NCBI GenBank assembly: GCA_017861495.1
Contig: JAGFXW010000012.1
Coordinates: forward strand, 1 to 37,214
Direction of reading: 5' to 3'
From: Bacillota bacterium
GTDB taxonomy: Bacteria; Bacillota_C; Negativicutes; CTSoil-072
DNA length: 37,214 bases
Shown here: one piece after another, positions 8,081-17,178 of the stretch
How positions within the stretch are numbered: the stretch's first letter is position 1
Layout: each line of letters opens with the position of its first letter
Notes under the pieces: generated by a model
What the model saw: the letters and a program-made list of their open reading frames with translations, nothing else
Databases searched by the model: none
What the model was told of the DNA's origin: nothing
Position numbers and translations under genes: made by a program

Positions 8081-8109
8081 CCCGAAGATGAATAGTCTTC
8101 GGGTTTTTT
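8081..8109 (+). terminator. Intrinsic terminator after the tRNA fragment
   Basis: CCCGAAGA, loop tgaatag, TCTTCGGG, then TTTTTT. The 3' arm CTTCGG is also complementary to the tRNA acceptor strand (CCGAAG at 8032-8037), so an alternative fold is possible. Confidence 0.9.
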
Positions 8110-8358
8110 GTATGTAAATTTATATAAGAGAAGGTCGTTAATCTAGTTGTGTATATACAGGAATCTGCAATTCGTATAAAGAATATATACAATAAATAGC
8201 GATCGAAAAAACAAATAACTGCAAGCAATCGGACAAAATGAAATCGCATCATGTTAGTGGTATCGATTTGTAGATAGTGATAAAGCAGCTTAGATTAAAA
8301 CGATTTTGCATCAGATGGGTTTTATGTAAAAATATGATGTGAAGGGCGGGTTTTAAAG

Positions 8359-8703
8359 ATGAATCGGATTTGGTTGGAGATTTTGGGCGCATTGCTTGTG
8401 GGCGGGATGCTAAAATATGCAATTTCGAATGAAGCGGTGGTATGGGTAGTAATTGACTTGGTTATTCTGGGGGTTTGCTATCTTTTATTGCAGCGGTATC
8501 CTTTTGTGGACACAATGAAATCAATGAAATTTCTTGCAGGGTTAACCGTTATCAATATTCTTGTGGATATAGGGCTAATTTCCGCGGGGCTAGGAAATCT
8601 TATCTTATTGGTAATCATTCTTTGGGTGCTCTTCAAAGGACATTTCAATAAACCGTTTAAACCACATCAACGGACAAAAATTCGCCACAAGTGGCACAAA
8701 TAG
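8359..8703 (+). CDS. Small integral membrane protein, function unknown
   Basis: 114 residues with three to four hydrophobic helices (IWLEILGALLVGGMLKYAI; VVWVVIDLVILGVCYLLL; FLAGLTVINILVDIGLI; LGNLILLVIILWVLF) and a strongly basic tail (KGHFNKPFKPHQRTKIRHKW), which should lie in the cytoplasm. The start ATG has AAGGGCGGG about 8 bases upstream. I do not recognise the family. It lies upstream of polA but is separated from it by a strong terminator. Confidence 0.8.
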   Translation: MNRIWLEILGALLVGGMLKYAISNEAVVWVVIDLVILGVCYLLLQRYPFVDTMKSMKFLAGLTVINILVDIGLISAGLGNLILLVIILWVLFKGHFNKPFKPHQRTKIRHKWHK

Positions 8704-8725
8704 AAATGGATACGATTATTTAATG

Positions 8726-8766
8726 AAGCCGTGTGGAAATTAGCAATTTCTACACGGCTTTTTTGG
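8726..8766 (+). terminator. Intrinsic terminator before polA
   Basis: AAGCCGTGT-g-GAAATT, loop agc, AATTTC-t-ACACGGCTT, then TTTT: a long, nearly perfect stem with a T tract. Confidence 0.9.
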
Positions 8767-8864
8767 TTATTGGCGGATGGAAGGAAAAATGGCTAAGAGG
8801 TTTTTGCATCTGGCTGGCAAATAGGTTACAATCAGTAAGGAGAGTCGAATGAGGTGGTGTGTTT

Positions 8865-11492
8865 ATGTCGCGTGAAATAATAATAATTGATGGCAGCAGC
8901 CTGGTCCACCGGGCTTTCTATGCGTTGCCGATTAGCATGACAGCTGCGGGAAGGCATACAAACGCCGTTTATGGATTTACGACCATGCTGTTAAAGCTAT
9001 TGGCCGAACGAAAGCCGGGTGCCGTTGCCGTTGCTTTTGATAAAGGGAAGGTAACTTTCCGTAATGGCTTGTATGAAGCATATAAAATGCACCGACCAAG
9101 TACGCCGTCGGAACTGACCGAACAATTTCCGCTGGTCCAGGAAATTTTGGACGCTTTTGGGATTAAAACACTCGCCCAAGACGGCTACGAAGGTGATGAT
9201 ATTATCGGCACACTTGCCGCCAAGGCAGTGGCAGATGGATACGACGCAGTGATTGTAACCGGTGATCGTGATGTGTTGCAGCTTATTGGTCCGCATACAA
9301 AAGTCATGTTGACCAAAAAGGGAATCACGGAAATGGATGAAATGGATAGCCAGGCCGTGAAAACGAAATATGGTATTGAACCCGAAACAGTTGTAGATTT
9401 AAAAGGCCTCACAGGCGATAAATCGGATAATATCCCGGGGGTACCGGGAGTTGGCGAAAAGACGGCTGTTAAGCTGCTTACCGAATTTGGCACTGTGGAA
9501 AATATCTTGGATCAGATTGATGCTGTTTCGGGTGAAAAACTGCGGGAAAACTTGCGTAAGCATGCCGAACTGGCCCGCTTGTCGAAAAAATTAGCAACCA
9601 TTATTTGTGACATGCCACTTCCGTTTCAGTGGGAAGATTTTCAGGTTCATCCGGATTATGACAAGGTTCATGAAGTTTTTACGAAATTCCAGTTTCGCAG
9701 ATTGTTAGCCAATCTGCCAGAGCTTGCCGGTGAAAAAATGGAAAAGAGCGGTTCGCCGCTAGAGCCTGCTATAAAACAAACAGTACGCATCCTGGATGCT
9801 GAAAACGAATCGCAGGATGCTGTCAAATTAATCCGTGCTGCCGGTTCCATGATCTTTTTACCAGTTGTAAGCGGCCGTATGCCCGACAGCCGTTTGGAAG
9901 GACTGGCTGTATCTGTTGGCGGGGAAATTTTATTGATCGAAACCAAGTCTAAAGGATGGCGGGAAATTGCTGCGTTATTGGCTGATGAAAGTATTCAAAA
10001 AATAACCTATGATACAAAAAATTTATTCAATGTTTGCCGTTCCTCCGGAATTGAAGCGGGTGGACCGCTTTTTGATATTTTGCTTGCTGCGTATCTGCTG
10101 AATTCCGCTGCCGCCAGTTATTCATTGGCGGAATTAGCCGGTCAGTATTTAGTTGGAACTGTTTCGGCGGCCGATTTTGGCAAAGACAAAGGGAATGACC
10201 TTGCGGCCCAGGTGGGAACTATTTGTTCTCTGCATCCGGTTTTTGCCGCCAAACTTGCTGATGACGGACTGGATAAGTTATACTATGAGGTGGAATTGCC
10301 GCTTGCATCCGTTCTTTCCAGCATGGAATTGGCGGGTATTCGGGTTGATATAGAACGTTTGAAAACAATGACAACGGATTTATCCATACAGGTAGATGCG
10401 CTGTTGCACAATATTTATCAGCTTGCCGGCGAAGAATTCAATGTCAATTCACCGAAACAATTGGGGTCAATCCTGTTTGATAAATTGAACTTACCGGTCA
10501 TAAAGAAAACAAAAACCGGTTATTCTACCGATGCTGAAGTTTTGGATAAACTGGCCGGACTGCATCCGCTGATTGACCAATTGCAAGAATACCGGCTGTT
10601 AATTAAATTAAAATCTACTTATTTGGATACAATGCCCAGTTTGATCAATCCGCATAGCGGACGTATTCACACCAGTTTTAATCAGGCGGTTACTACGACA
10701 GGCCGACTGAGCAGTTCCGAACCTAATTTGCAAAATATCCCGGTGCGGACGGAAATTGGCCGTAGAATCCGGGAGTTGTTTATACCGGGAGACCAGTGGA
10801 AATATATGATGGCGGCTGATTATTCGCAAATTGAGTTGCGAATTTTGGCGCATCTGTCTGCCGACCCAGGGTTACTGGATGCTTTCCGCAATAACCAGGA
10901 TATTCATGCCCGCACTGCTTCGGAAGTATTTGGCGTACCGCTGGCAGAAGTGACGCCGGAGATGCGCTCACGGGCAAAAGCAGTGAATTTTGGCATTATT
11001 TATGGGATTAGCGATTATGGTCTTGCCCGCAATACCGGTGTAAGCCGTAAAGAAGCTGGGCAGTACATTGACCTCTATTTTTCCCGTTATGGCGGCGTCA
11101 AAGAATATATGGACCGGATGGTGGCCGAAGCCCGTCGATTGGGTTATGTGACGACTTTATTCGGTCGCCGGCGGTATTTGCCAGATATTCACAGCAGTAA
11201 TTTTAGCCAACGATCGTTTGCGGAACGGACGGCAATGAATACGCCGGTGCAGGGATCGGCTGCCGATATTATCAAAAAAGCGATGATTGATGTTTCCCGG
11301 GCCTTGGCCGCGAACCAAATAAAAAGCCGTGTGTTGTTGCAGGTTCACGATGAATTGGTGCTGGAAGTGGCGCAAGGGGAAGAAGAAATTGCTGCGACCC
11401 TGGTTCGGCAAGCAATGGAGAACGCAGTTGCGTTGGATGTGAAACTGACTGTAGATGTGAAAATGGGAAAAAACTGGGCGGAAACGAAATAA
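8865..11492 (+). CDS. polA: DNA polymerase I
   Basis: DNA polymerase I (875 residues) fills gaps in excision repair and removes RNA primers. The ATG at 8865 lies 7 bases after GAGGTGG; GTG 8859 is too close to it. Domains: 5' nuclease about 1-290 (IIDGSSLVHRAFYALP, GYEGDDIIGTLA, TGDRDVLQL, TGDKSDNIPGVPGVG); a 3'-5' exonuclease-like fold about 305-470; polymerase about 490-875 with motif A (DYSQIELRILAHLS), motif B (RSRAKAVNFGIIYG) and motif C (LQVHDELVLEV). The middle domain lacks the DxE metal motif (it reads IFLPVVSGRMPD), so proofreading is probably lost, as in Bacillus and Thermus. It heads a run with mutM and coaE, 13 bases before mutM. Confidence 0.98.
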   Translation: MSREIIIIDGSSLVHRAFYALPISMTAAGRHTNAVYGFTTMLLKLLAERKPGAVAVAFDKGKVTFRNGLYEAYKMHRPSTPSELTEQFPLVQEILDAFGIKTLAQDGYEGDDIIGTLAAKAVADGYDAVIVTGDRDVLQLIGPHTKVMLTKKGITEMDEMDSQAVKTKYGIEPETVVDLKGLTGDKSDNIPGVPGVGEKTAVKLLTEFGTVENILDQIDAVSGEKLRENLRKHAELARLSKKLATIICDMPLPFQWEDFQVHPDYDKVHEVFTKFQFRRLLANLPELAGEKMEKSGSPLEPAIKQTVRILDAENESQDAVKLIRAAGSMIFLPVVSGRMPDSRLEGLAVSVGGEILLIETKSKGWREIAALLADESIQKITYDTKNLFNVCRSSGIEAGGPLFDILLAAYLLNSAAASYSLAELAGQYLVGTVSAADFGKDKGNDLAAQVGTICSLHPVFAAKLADDGLDKLYYEVELPLASVLSSMELAGIRVDIERLKTMTTDLSIQVDALLHNIYQLAGEEFNVNSPKQLGSILFDKLNLPVIKKTKTGYSTDAEVLDKLAGLHPLIDQLQEYRLLIKLKSTYLDTMPSLINPHSGRIHTSFNQAVTTTGRLSSSEPNLQNIPVRTEIGRRIRELFIPGDQWKYMMAADYSQIELRILAHLSADPGLLDAFRNNQDIHARTASEVFGVPLAEVTPEMRSRAKAVNFGIIYGISDYGLARNTGVSRKEAGQYIDLYFSRYGGVKEYMDRMVAEARRLGYVTTLFGRRRYLPDIHSSNFSQRSFAERTAMNTPVQGSAADIIKKAMIDVSRALAANQIKSRVLLQVHDELVLEVAQGEEEIAATLVRQAMENAVALDVKLTVDVKMGKNWAETK

Positions 11493-11505
11493 CGGAGGGA
11501 ATCCT

Positions 11506-12369
11506 ATGCCGGAAATGCCGGAAGTGGAGATTATTCGACAGGCACTGGCCGAGTTGGTCGTCGGAAAGACAATCCAATCTGTTGATGTGCGGCTGCCGCG
11601 ACTGATTAAATGGCCTTTGCCGGAAGTTTTTCAGCAAATGGTAATGGGGCAAACTATAACGGCGGTAGAACGGCGCGGGAAATATCTGCTATTCCGCTTA
11701 AATGGGGATTTGTTGCTGGTTGTCCATTTGCGGATGACCGGGCGCTTGATCTATGCAACGCCTGGCATGAAACAGGATACCTATACCCGTATTGTTTTTA
11801 GCTTTACGGATGATACCGCATTATTGTATGCCGATACACGTACGTTGGGAACGTTATATTTGCTGAAAGCGGATGAAGTATGGAGGATTGGCGGCTTGGC
11901 CTCCCTGGGTCCTGAACCGCTGTCGGCTGAATTTACTTCACGATATTTGCGTTCGGTTTTGTCTAAATACCGGGGAACCGTCAAGGGGTTGTTGTTGAAT
12001 CAGAAATTGATTGGCGGCCTGGGTAATATTTATGTGGATGAAAGTCTGCACTTGGCGGGGATTCATCCTTCCCGCCCCGGCAATTCGTTGTCGGAAGAAG
12101 ACATTGAACGATTGTATAACCAAATCAACCATGTTATTTTCGAAGGCATACAGCATGGCGGAACTACCTTCCGTGATTATCGAAACAGCAGCGGACAAAG
12201 CGGCAGTCATCAACACCATTTGCATGTATATGGACGAAAAAACCAGCCGTGCTTTCGTTGTGGATGTTTCATTTCGAAGACAGAAGTGGCAGGGCGGGGT
12301 ACACATTATTGTCCATCATGTCAACCGCAGCAATGTGAGCCGAAAATTGACAACAAAGGCAGGCGGTAA
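11506..12369 (+). CDS. mutM: Formamidopyrimidine-DNA glycosylase (Fpg/MutM)
   Basis: A bifunctional DNA glycosylase/AP lyase that removes 8-oxoguanine and ring-opened purines. The mature N terminus, PEMPEVEII, carries the catalytic Pro and Glu (most homologues read PELPEVE). Also seen: LRMTGRL, the helix-two-turn-helix GGLGNIYVDESLHLAGIHP, and the zinc finger with CFRCG and HYCPSC, with AGRGTHYCPSCQ holding the conserved Arg. Length of 287 residues is close to normal with a slightly long tail. The ATG has CGGAGGG upstream; it follows polA by 13 bases and precedes coaE by 4, so the three are one transcription unit. Confidence 0.97.
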   Translation: MPEMPEVEIIRQALAELVVGKTIQSVDVRLPRLIKWPLPEVFQQMVMGQTITAVERRGKYLLFRLNGDLLLVVHLRMTGRLIYATPGMKQDTYTRIVFSFTDDTALLYADTRTLGTLYLLKADEVWRIGGLASLGPEPLSAEFTSRYLRSVLSKYRGTVKGLLLNQKLIGGLGNIYVDESLHLAGIHPSRPGNSLSEEDIERLYNQINHVIFEGIQHGGTTFRDYRNSSGQSGSHQHHLHVYGRKNQPCFRCGCFISKTEVAGRGTHYCPSCQPQQCEPKIDNKGRR

Positions 12370-12373
12370 AGGT

Positions 12374-12985
12374 ATGTATGTGGTTGGGCTTACTGGTGGG
12401 ATTGCCAGTGGAAAAAGCGCTGTTAGCAATATTTTGCGAAAACTAGGAGCCTGCATAATTGATGCGGATCAACTTGCCAGGGAAATTGTTGAACCGGGCC
12501 AGCCTGCATGGCAAGAAATTGTCGATTATTTCGGCAAAGATATAGTATTGGCGAATGGACATTTGAATCGGAAACGCTTAGGCACTATTGTGTTCAATTC
12601 TCCTTCCGACCGGGATGTGTTAAATAGGATTACGCATGATAAAATCCTCAGCAAAATGCGGGAGGCCATTCGGGACATCGGAAAAACGGGCCGGAAAATT
12701 GTTGTGTTGGATGTTCCTTTGCTCATTGAGGCTGGTTTTTCCGATTTAGTAAATGAAGTATGGGTTGTTTATGTAAATGAACCGCTGCAATTGAAACGGC
12801 TGCAAAAGCGCGATCAGTTAACAGTAGAGGAAGCGAAAGCAAGAATACAATCGCAGATGCCGCTTCGTGACAAGCTTCGTTATACGACCATTATCATCAA
12901 CAACGAAGGAGACTTGACTGCAACGGCATGTCAGGTAGAAACCGAATGGAAGCGGGTTTGTGAATTGGTAAAAATAGAAGAATAA
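12374..12985 (+). CDS. coaE: Dephospho-CoA kinase
   Basis: CoaE carries out the last step of coenzyme A synthesis, using ATP to phosphorylate dephospho-CoA. The 203-residue length is normal. The ATG at 12374 is 4 bases after the mutM stop and begins MYVVGLTGGIASGKS, containing the Walker A loop; the long open frame upstream is only the overlap with mutM. Also seen: IIDADQLAREIVEPGQ (substrate-binding Asp), LDVPLLIEAGF, and the lid region RLQKRDQLTVEEAKARIQSQ. The polA-mutM-coaE order is common in Firmicutes. Confidence 0.97.
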   Translation: MYVVGLTGGIASGKSAVSNILRKLGACIIDADQLAREIVEPGQPAWQEIVDYFGKDIVLANGHLNRKRLGTIVFNSPSDRDVLNRITHDKILSKMREAIRDIGKTGRKIVVLDVPLLIEAGFSDLVNEVWVVYVNEPLQLKRLQKRDQLTVEEAKARIQSQMPLRDKLRYTTIIINNEGDLTATACQVETEWKRVCELVKIEE

Positions 12986-13045
12986 GAACGTGTAAGTTTT
13001 GCGAACGAATGTATTGAAAATAAGAAAACGACGGAGTGATCGAAT

Positions 13046-13606
13046 TTGCACAGTGTCAAAACACTGATCATTGGACTATGTGCGTTGATTGTATTCGGTC
13101 ATACCATATACAGCAGCGACTGGTTTCAGAAAAATTTTTTATATCCGTTTCCGTATCAAACTACTGTATTTCGGTATGCGGAGAAACATAATTTAGATCC
13201 TTATTTGGTGGCAGGTTTAATTTATACGGAAAGTAAATTCAAGGCAACGGCACAATCTCCTACCGGAGCGCGTGGAGTCATGCAAATGATGCCAAAAACA
13301 GCGGACTGGGTAGCAGATCAACTTCGTGAGGACAAGTTTCGGTTCAATGATTTGGATGACCCTGAAGTCAGCATCCGCTTTGGAACCTGGTATTTTGCTT
13401 CTGTGAAAAAAGAGTTTGCGAACAACGAAATTTTAGCCTTAGCCGCTTATAACGGCGGTAGGGGCAATGTTCGTCAATGGATGTCGCAGTATGGTTGGAA
13501 AAGTGATTTTACCATGATTGAGCAGATACCGTTTAATGAAACCCGGGAGTACGTTATCCGTGTTTTGGCCAATAAAAAACGGTACCAAGAGTTATATGGA
13601 CGTTAG
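13046..13606 (+). CDS. Lytic transglycosylase, Slt family
   Basis: 186 residues with an N-terminal membrane anchor (VKTLIIGLCALIVFGHTIY) and a transglycosylase SLT domain that cleaves peptidoglycan between MurNAc and GlcNAc, leaving 1,6-anhydro ends. Seen: YAEKHNLDPYLVAGLIYTES, where the Glu of YTES is the catalytic acid; SPTGARGVMQMMPKTADWVA; ALAAYNGGRGNVRQW; and ETREYVIRVLANKKRY. The start is TTG 13046, with CGGAGTG about 8 bases upstream. It follows coaE by 60 bases, and the next gene's Shine-Dalgarno overlaps its stop codon, so it is probably the fourth gene of the polA run. It acts outside the inner membrane. Confidence 0.93.
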   Translation: MHSVKTLIIGLCALIVFGHTIYSSDWFQKNFLYPFPYQTTVFRYAEKHNLDPYLVAGLIYTESKFKATAQSPTGARGVMQMMPKTADWVADQLREDKFRFNDLDDPEVSIRFGTWYFASVKKEFANNEILALAAYNGGRGNVRQWMSQYGWKSDFTMIEQIPFNETREYVIRVLANKKRYQELYGR

Positions 13607-13617
13607 GAGGAATATCG

Positions 13618-15255
13618 TTGTCAAAAAGCAACTTTAGCGCGAGCATAGTGCTTCTGCTCGTACTCGTTTTGTTGACAGGCTGTTCTAAAATGACCGGTCC
13701 CGGCGTTCAACAAAAAGTTGACTTGCAGGCAGGAGGGCAGCTTACTTATGGTACTTTGTATGAACCGGATACTTTGAATCCGTTGATGTCTGACTTGGTA
13801 ACCGTAGCGGAAGTGAGCAGTTTGATCTTCAGTGGCTTGTTGAAAACCAACAATAAGGGCGAGTGGATTCCGGATTTGGCGGCAGAGGCGCCTAACCGGC
13901 AAAATGGCGGTATAAGTGCGAATGGGTTGACACTTACCTATCATTTGCGGAACAATGTGACTTGGCATGACGGAACTCCATTGACGGCTGACGACGTAAG
14001 GTTTACCTGGCGGATGATCATGGATACCAAGGTGAATATAAAAAACAGGGAAGGGTACGACAAAATCCAGTCCGTTGAGGCTCCGGATAAATATACTGTT
14101 GTTATTCATTTCCGTGAATATTATCCGGGGATGTTATCACTTTTTCCCGCGATATTGCCGCAGCATATATTAAGCAAGGAGCCGGATATCAATAAAGCGC
14201 CATTTAACCGCCAACCGGTTGGAACCGGGCCGTTTCGCCTTAAAGATTGGCATGTCGGCGAAGCGATTGTACTGGAAGCGTATCCGCAGTATTTTCGCGG
14301 AAAGCCGGCTTTGGATGGCATTACCTACCGATTTGTTCCGGACCCCACCTTGCTGGTAGCCCAATTAAAAACCGGTGAATTTGATATTTTTAGCCGGATT
14401 CCGTTTGCGCAGCTGGACCAGGTAAGATCGACAGCGAATATGAAGGTGGTAATGACTCCGAATTTAACGTGGGAACATGCTGTTTTTAATCTGAATTCCG
14501 CTTTGTTTCAAGATGTGCGGGTTCGAAAAGCGGTTGCAATGGGGATTGATCGTTCTGCGCTTGTTGCCGGCACTTTAAAAGGGGCGGGGGAACCAGCTTT
14601 GGCGGATCAACCGTCATCTTCCTGGGCGTATAACTCTGCATTGCAGATGCCGGCGCGCGATGTGGCGGGGGCAAAAGAACTGCTTCAACAAGCGGGATGG
14701 AAATTAGGCGAGGATACTATTTTTGTTCAAAATGGGCGGCGTTTGGCATTTGTCATGTCTATTCCGGCCGGCAATAAAGCCCGGGAAGCAGTTGCTCGAT
14801 TGATGGTTCAGCAATTGAAAGAAATCGGCGTTGAAATGGAAGTTAAGGCAGTTCAACGGGAAGCGTTTTTGAATGATATTTTAAAATCACGGAATTTTGA
14901 TATGGCGCTATTTGCTTTGACGATGGGGACTGATCCTGACAATTATGATTTGTGGAATTCAAAAAAAATTCCCAGTTCCAGCAACGGGTATGATGGGCGT
15001 AATATCGCGGGGTGGGTTAATCCGGAAATTGACGAGTTGACACTGCGCGGGAGAAGCGTTGTTGACCAGGAAGTCCGGAAACAAGCGTATTGGCGGATGC
15101 AGGAATTGATTGTCAGTGAATGTCCGGTGATACCGCTTTACTTTTGGGCCAATATTGACATGGTGAAAAATACGGTTGCGAACTATCAACCAAACCCTAC
15201 GGGGTATGACGATCTATGGAACGCATGGCAATGGGCGTTCATCAAACAACGCTAA
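13618..15255 (+). CDS. Peptide ABC transporter substrate-binding lipoprotein
   Basis: A family 5 extracellular solute-binding protein (545 residues) that binds oligopeptides, nickel or similar ligands for an ABC importer. The N terminus is a lipoprotein signal with lipobox LLTGCSK. Also seen: GGQLTYGTLYEPDTLNPLMS, LRNNVTWHDGTPLTADDVRF (family signature), PVGTGPFRLKDW, and DVRVRKAVAMGIDRSALV. The start is TTG 13618, 7 bases after TAGGAGG, which overlaps the slt stop. No permease or ATPase gene follows; a long palindrome and a convergent gene come next, so its transporter partners lie elsewhere, or it works as a signalling binder. Confidence 0.93.
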   Translation: MSKSNFSASIVLLLVLVLLTGCSKMTGPGVQQKVDLQAGGQLTYGTLYEPDTLNPLMSDLVTVAEVSSLIFSGLLKTNNKGEWIPDLAAEAPNRQNGGISANGLTLTYHLRNNVTWHDGTPLTADDVRFTWRMIMDTKVNIKNREGYDKIQSVEAPDKYTVVIHFREYYPGMLSLFPAILPQHILSKEPDINKAPFNRQPVGTGPFRLKDWHVGEAIVLEAYPQYFRGKPALDGITYRFVPDPTLLVAQLKTGEFDIFSRIPFAQLDQVRSTANMKVVMTPNLTWEHAVFNLNSALFQDVRVRKAVAMGIDRSALVAGTLKGAGEPALADQPSSSWAYNSALQMPARDVAGAKELLQQAGWKLGEDTIFVQNGRRLAFVMSIPAGNKAREAVARLMVQQLKEIGVEMEVKAVQREAFLNDILKSRNFDMALFALTMGTDPDNYDLWNSKKIPSSSNGYDGRNIAGWVNPEIDELTLRGRSVVDQEVRKQAYWRMQELIVSECPVIPLYFWANIDMVKNTVANYQPNPTGYDDLWNAWQWAFIKQR

Positions 15256-15305
15256 TACCGTAAAGAAGGCAGGCTGTTCAGAACAGCCTGCCTTCTTTAC
15301 GGTAT
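15255..15305. terminator. 25-bp perfect palindrome between convergent genes
   Basis: Arms 15255-15279 and 15281-15305 pair without mismatch around a single base; realistically the central TCAGA is the loop. It begins at the last base of the upstream stop codon and lies 9 bases from the minus-strand gene's stop. It is symmetrical and so can serve both convergent genes, though the T tract (tttctttac-like) is weak. Confidence 0.7.
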
Positions 15306-15313
15306 GGATGGGT

Positions 15314-17035
15314 TTATTGGGGAGAAAACGCGATAGAGGCAAGTGATTGATCGCTTGTTAGTGTAGCGATAAAAATCTCGGTCAATTTTGGATCGAATTG
15401 TGTTCCTGCACAGCGGCGCAGTTCGGCAATTGCTTCAGGGATTTCCATGGCTTTGCGGTAGGGACGGGAATTGGTCATGGCATCAAAAGCATCTGCGATT
15501 GCGATAATGCGGCATGACAAAGGAATTTCTTCGCCGGCAATGCCTAACGGGTACCCATCTCCGTTCCACCATTCTTGATGCTTGAGGATGAATTCTGCGA
15601 TGGGGGCAAGATCAGGAGCTGATTTTGCAATCCGAAAGCCAATTTCGCAATGGCGGCGCATGATTATTAATTCATCCTGTGTGAGCCGGTCGGGTTTAAA
15701 CAAGATCTGATCAGGGATCCCAACTTTTCCGATGTCGTGAAATTTTGCCAGCAGACGCAGGTCGGCAATTTCCGGATCCAGAAGTTGTAGTTTCTTGGCG
15801 ACTGCTTCCGTCAATGTCTGCAGACGGTTGGCATGGCCTTCGGTAATATAGTCGCGGGCTTCTAATGCCTGCATCATTGCTTGTACGATGGCGCTGCGGG
15901 AACTGAAAGATTGATGCATTTTTTCCCGATACATATTGTTATCCGCTTCTTTTGTGATTGCATCTATGTTTTTATCGGTGGACCCCATGGCCCAGCCAAT
16001 AGAGAGGCTGAGTGGAAGCTGAGGATTGTTCAGGTTGTATAGTTCTACCGTTTCTTTAATTTGACTGGAAAGTTTAAGCATTTTCGTCTGGTTGGGCTCG
16101 ACAATGAGAATAGCGAATTCATCCCCGCCCGTTCTGGCGACGATATCGGAAGAAGTTGCGCAAGAAGTGAGTACTCGGGCCACAACTTTCAGCAGTTCAT
16201 CGCCGGCCGGATGGCCAAGTGTATCGTTGATTAGCTTCAGGCCGTCGACGTCGCACGAAAAAATCCCAATGGTTTTACCTGTTTGACCGGCAATTTTTAG
16301 TGTTTCTGCTTCAAAATAAGTCCGATTGTAGGTGCCGGTCAGTGTATCATGGTGTCCCAAATATTTTAATTCCTGTTCCATCCTTTTTCTGTCCGTGATA
16401 TCCCGGATAATCGCCAAAATCTCGTCGTTGCCGCTTTTGGCAAAGCGGGATTCAAAATGACGTATATGGTTATCTTGCAACAATTGATATTCGAAAAGTT
16501 GGATATCGCCGCTGATGAGGGTTTGCTGAATGTATTGGAGAGTGCTTTGCGCAAATTCTTCCGGGAAAATCTCAAAAATGGTTTTTCCTAAAAAATTTTT
16601 CGGATCGGTGAACAGGGGAAAATACGGTGATGGTTTGTAGTCCAGAAATACGCCTTGTTCGTTCATTCGTAACATGAGGTCGGGGATCGCTTGCAATAGG
16701 GCCAGGTTGTGGGATTGAATGCGGGACAGCTCATCATATTGCTGTCGCAGTTCTTCTTCTGTCGCGATCAATTCTTCGTGCATGGCTGTCAATTCGTCAA
16801 AATTGTTCTGCAAGTGCTTATTTGCTTTTGCCAGTTTTCCGATATATCGATTACTGATGAGATAAATAAGAAAAGACGTTATACCGACATACAACCAGCC
16901 CTTCAACATGGATACCCTGGTCAAATCATCGGATGCGAAAAAAGCTGTTGCCAAAGTATCGGAAAAGAAAATCCAGAGTACGCCGAACGCAAAATATAGT
17001 AAGGAAATTTTTATGGCATAATTTTTATTAGTCAT
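15314..17035 (-). CDS. PAS-GGDEF-HD-GYP cyclic-di-GMP signalling protein
   Basis: 573 residues. Order: two N-terminal membrane helices (about 7-30 and 42-62) with a short outside loop; coiled coil about 65-110; PAS-type domain about 112-220 ending in IIRDITDRKRMEQEL; GGDEF domain about 225-385; HD-GYP domain about 390-560. The GGDEF site reads RTGGDEFAIL and is intact, so diguanylate cyclase activity is plausible. The HD-GYP site shows KFHDIGKVGIPDQIL, HQEWWNGDGYP and RIIAIADAFDAMTNSRPYR, all consistent with an active c-di-GMP phosphodiesterase. Having both activities means the net effect depends on the input. It stands alone, with no riboswitch seen upstream. Confidence 0.95.
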   Translation of the reverse strand: MTNKNYAIKISLLYFAFGVLWIFFSDTLATAFFASDDLTRVSMLKGWLYVGITSFLIYLISNRYIGKLAKANKHLQNNFDELTAMHEELIATEEELRQQYDELSRIQSHNLALLQAIPDLMLRMNEQGVFLDYKPSPYFPLFTDPKNFLGKTIFEIFPEEFAQSTLQYIQQTLISGDIQLFEYQLLQDNHIRHFESRFAKSGNDEILAIIRDITDRKRMEQELKYLGHHDTLTGTYNRTYFEAETLKIAGQTGKTIGIFSCDVDGLKLINDTLGHPAGDELLKVVARVLTSCATSSDIVARTGGDEFAILIVEPNQTKMLKLSSQIKETVELYNLNNPQLPLSLSIGWAMGSTDKNIDAITKEADNNMYREKMHQSFSSRSAIVQAMMQALEARDYITEGHANRLQTLTEAVAKKLQLLDPEIADLRLLAKFHDIGKVGIPDQILFKPDRLTQDELIIMRRHCEIGFRIAKSAPDLAPIAEFILKHQEWWNGDGYPLGIAGEEIPLSCRIIAIADAFDAMTNSRPYRKAMEIPEAIAELRRCAGTQFDPKLTEIFIATLTSDQSLASIAFSPQ

Positions 17036-17178
17036 ACCACAGATATATCCTTTCGGAAAATAGAATTAAAATTACTTAATTGACAATAACTTCTAGAAAA
17101 AAATAAAAAATCCTTTATTTATCGTGCTGAGAAATGATACAATATCCGTTCTAAAATTTTTTGTTTCGAAATTTTTAG

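Larger units (their letters stand above)
7940..8358. other. Intergenic stretch holding a tRNA-derived transcription unit
   Basis: The first 170 bases hold a promoter, a 5' tRNA-Leu fragment and a terminator. From 8110 to 8340 the sequence is AT-rich and I see no gene. The Shine-Dalgarno of the next gene (AAGGGCGGG) starts near 8341. Confidence 0.7.

Noticed and set aside
8068..8358. Search for a 3' tRNA-Leu exon (split or intron-containing tRNA)
   Set aside because: Only a chance AATCTGC near 8160 matches the anticodon stem; no variable arm, T arm or CCA follows, and a terminator lies between.
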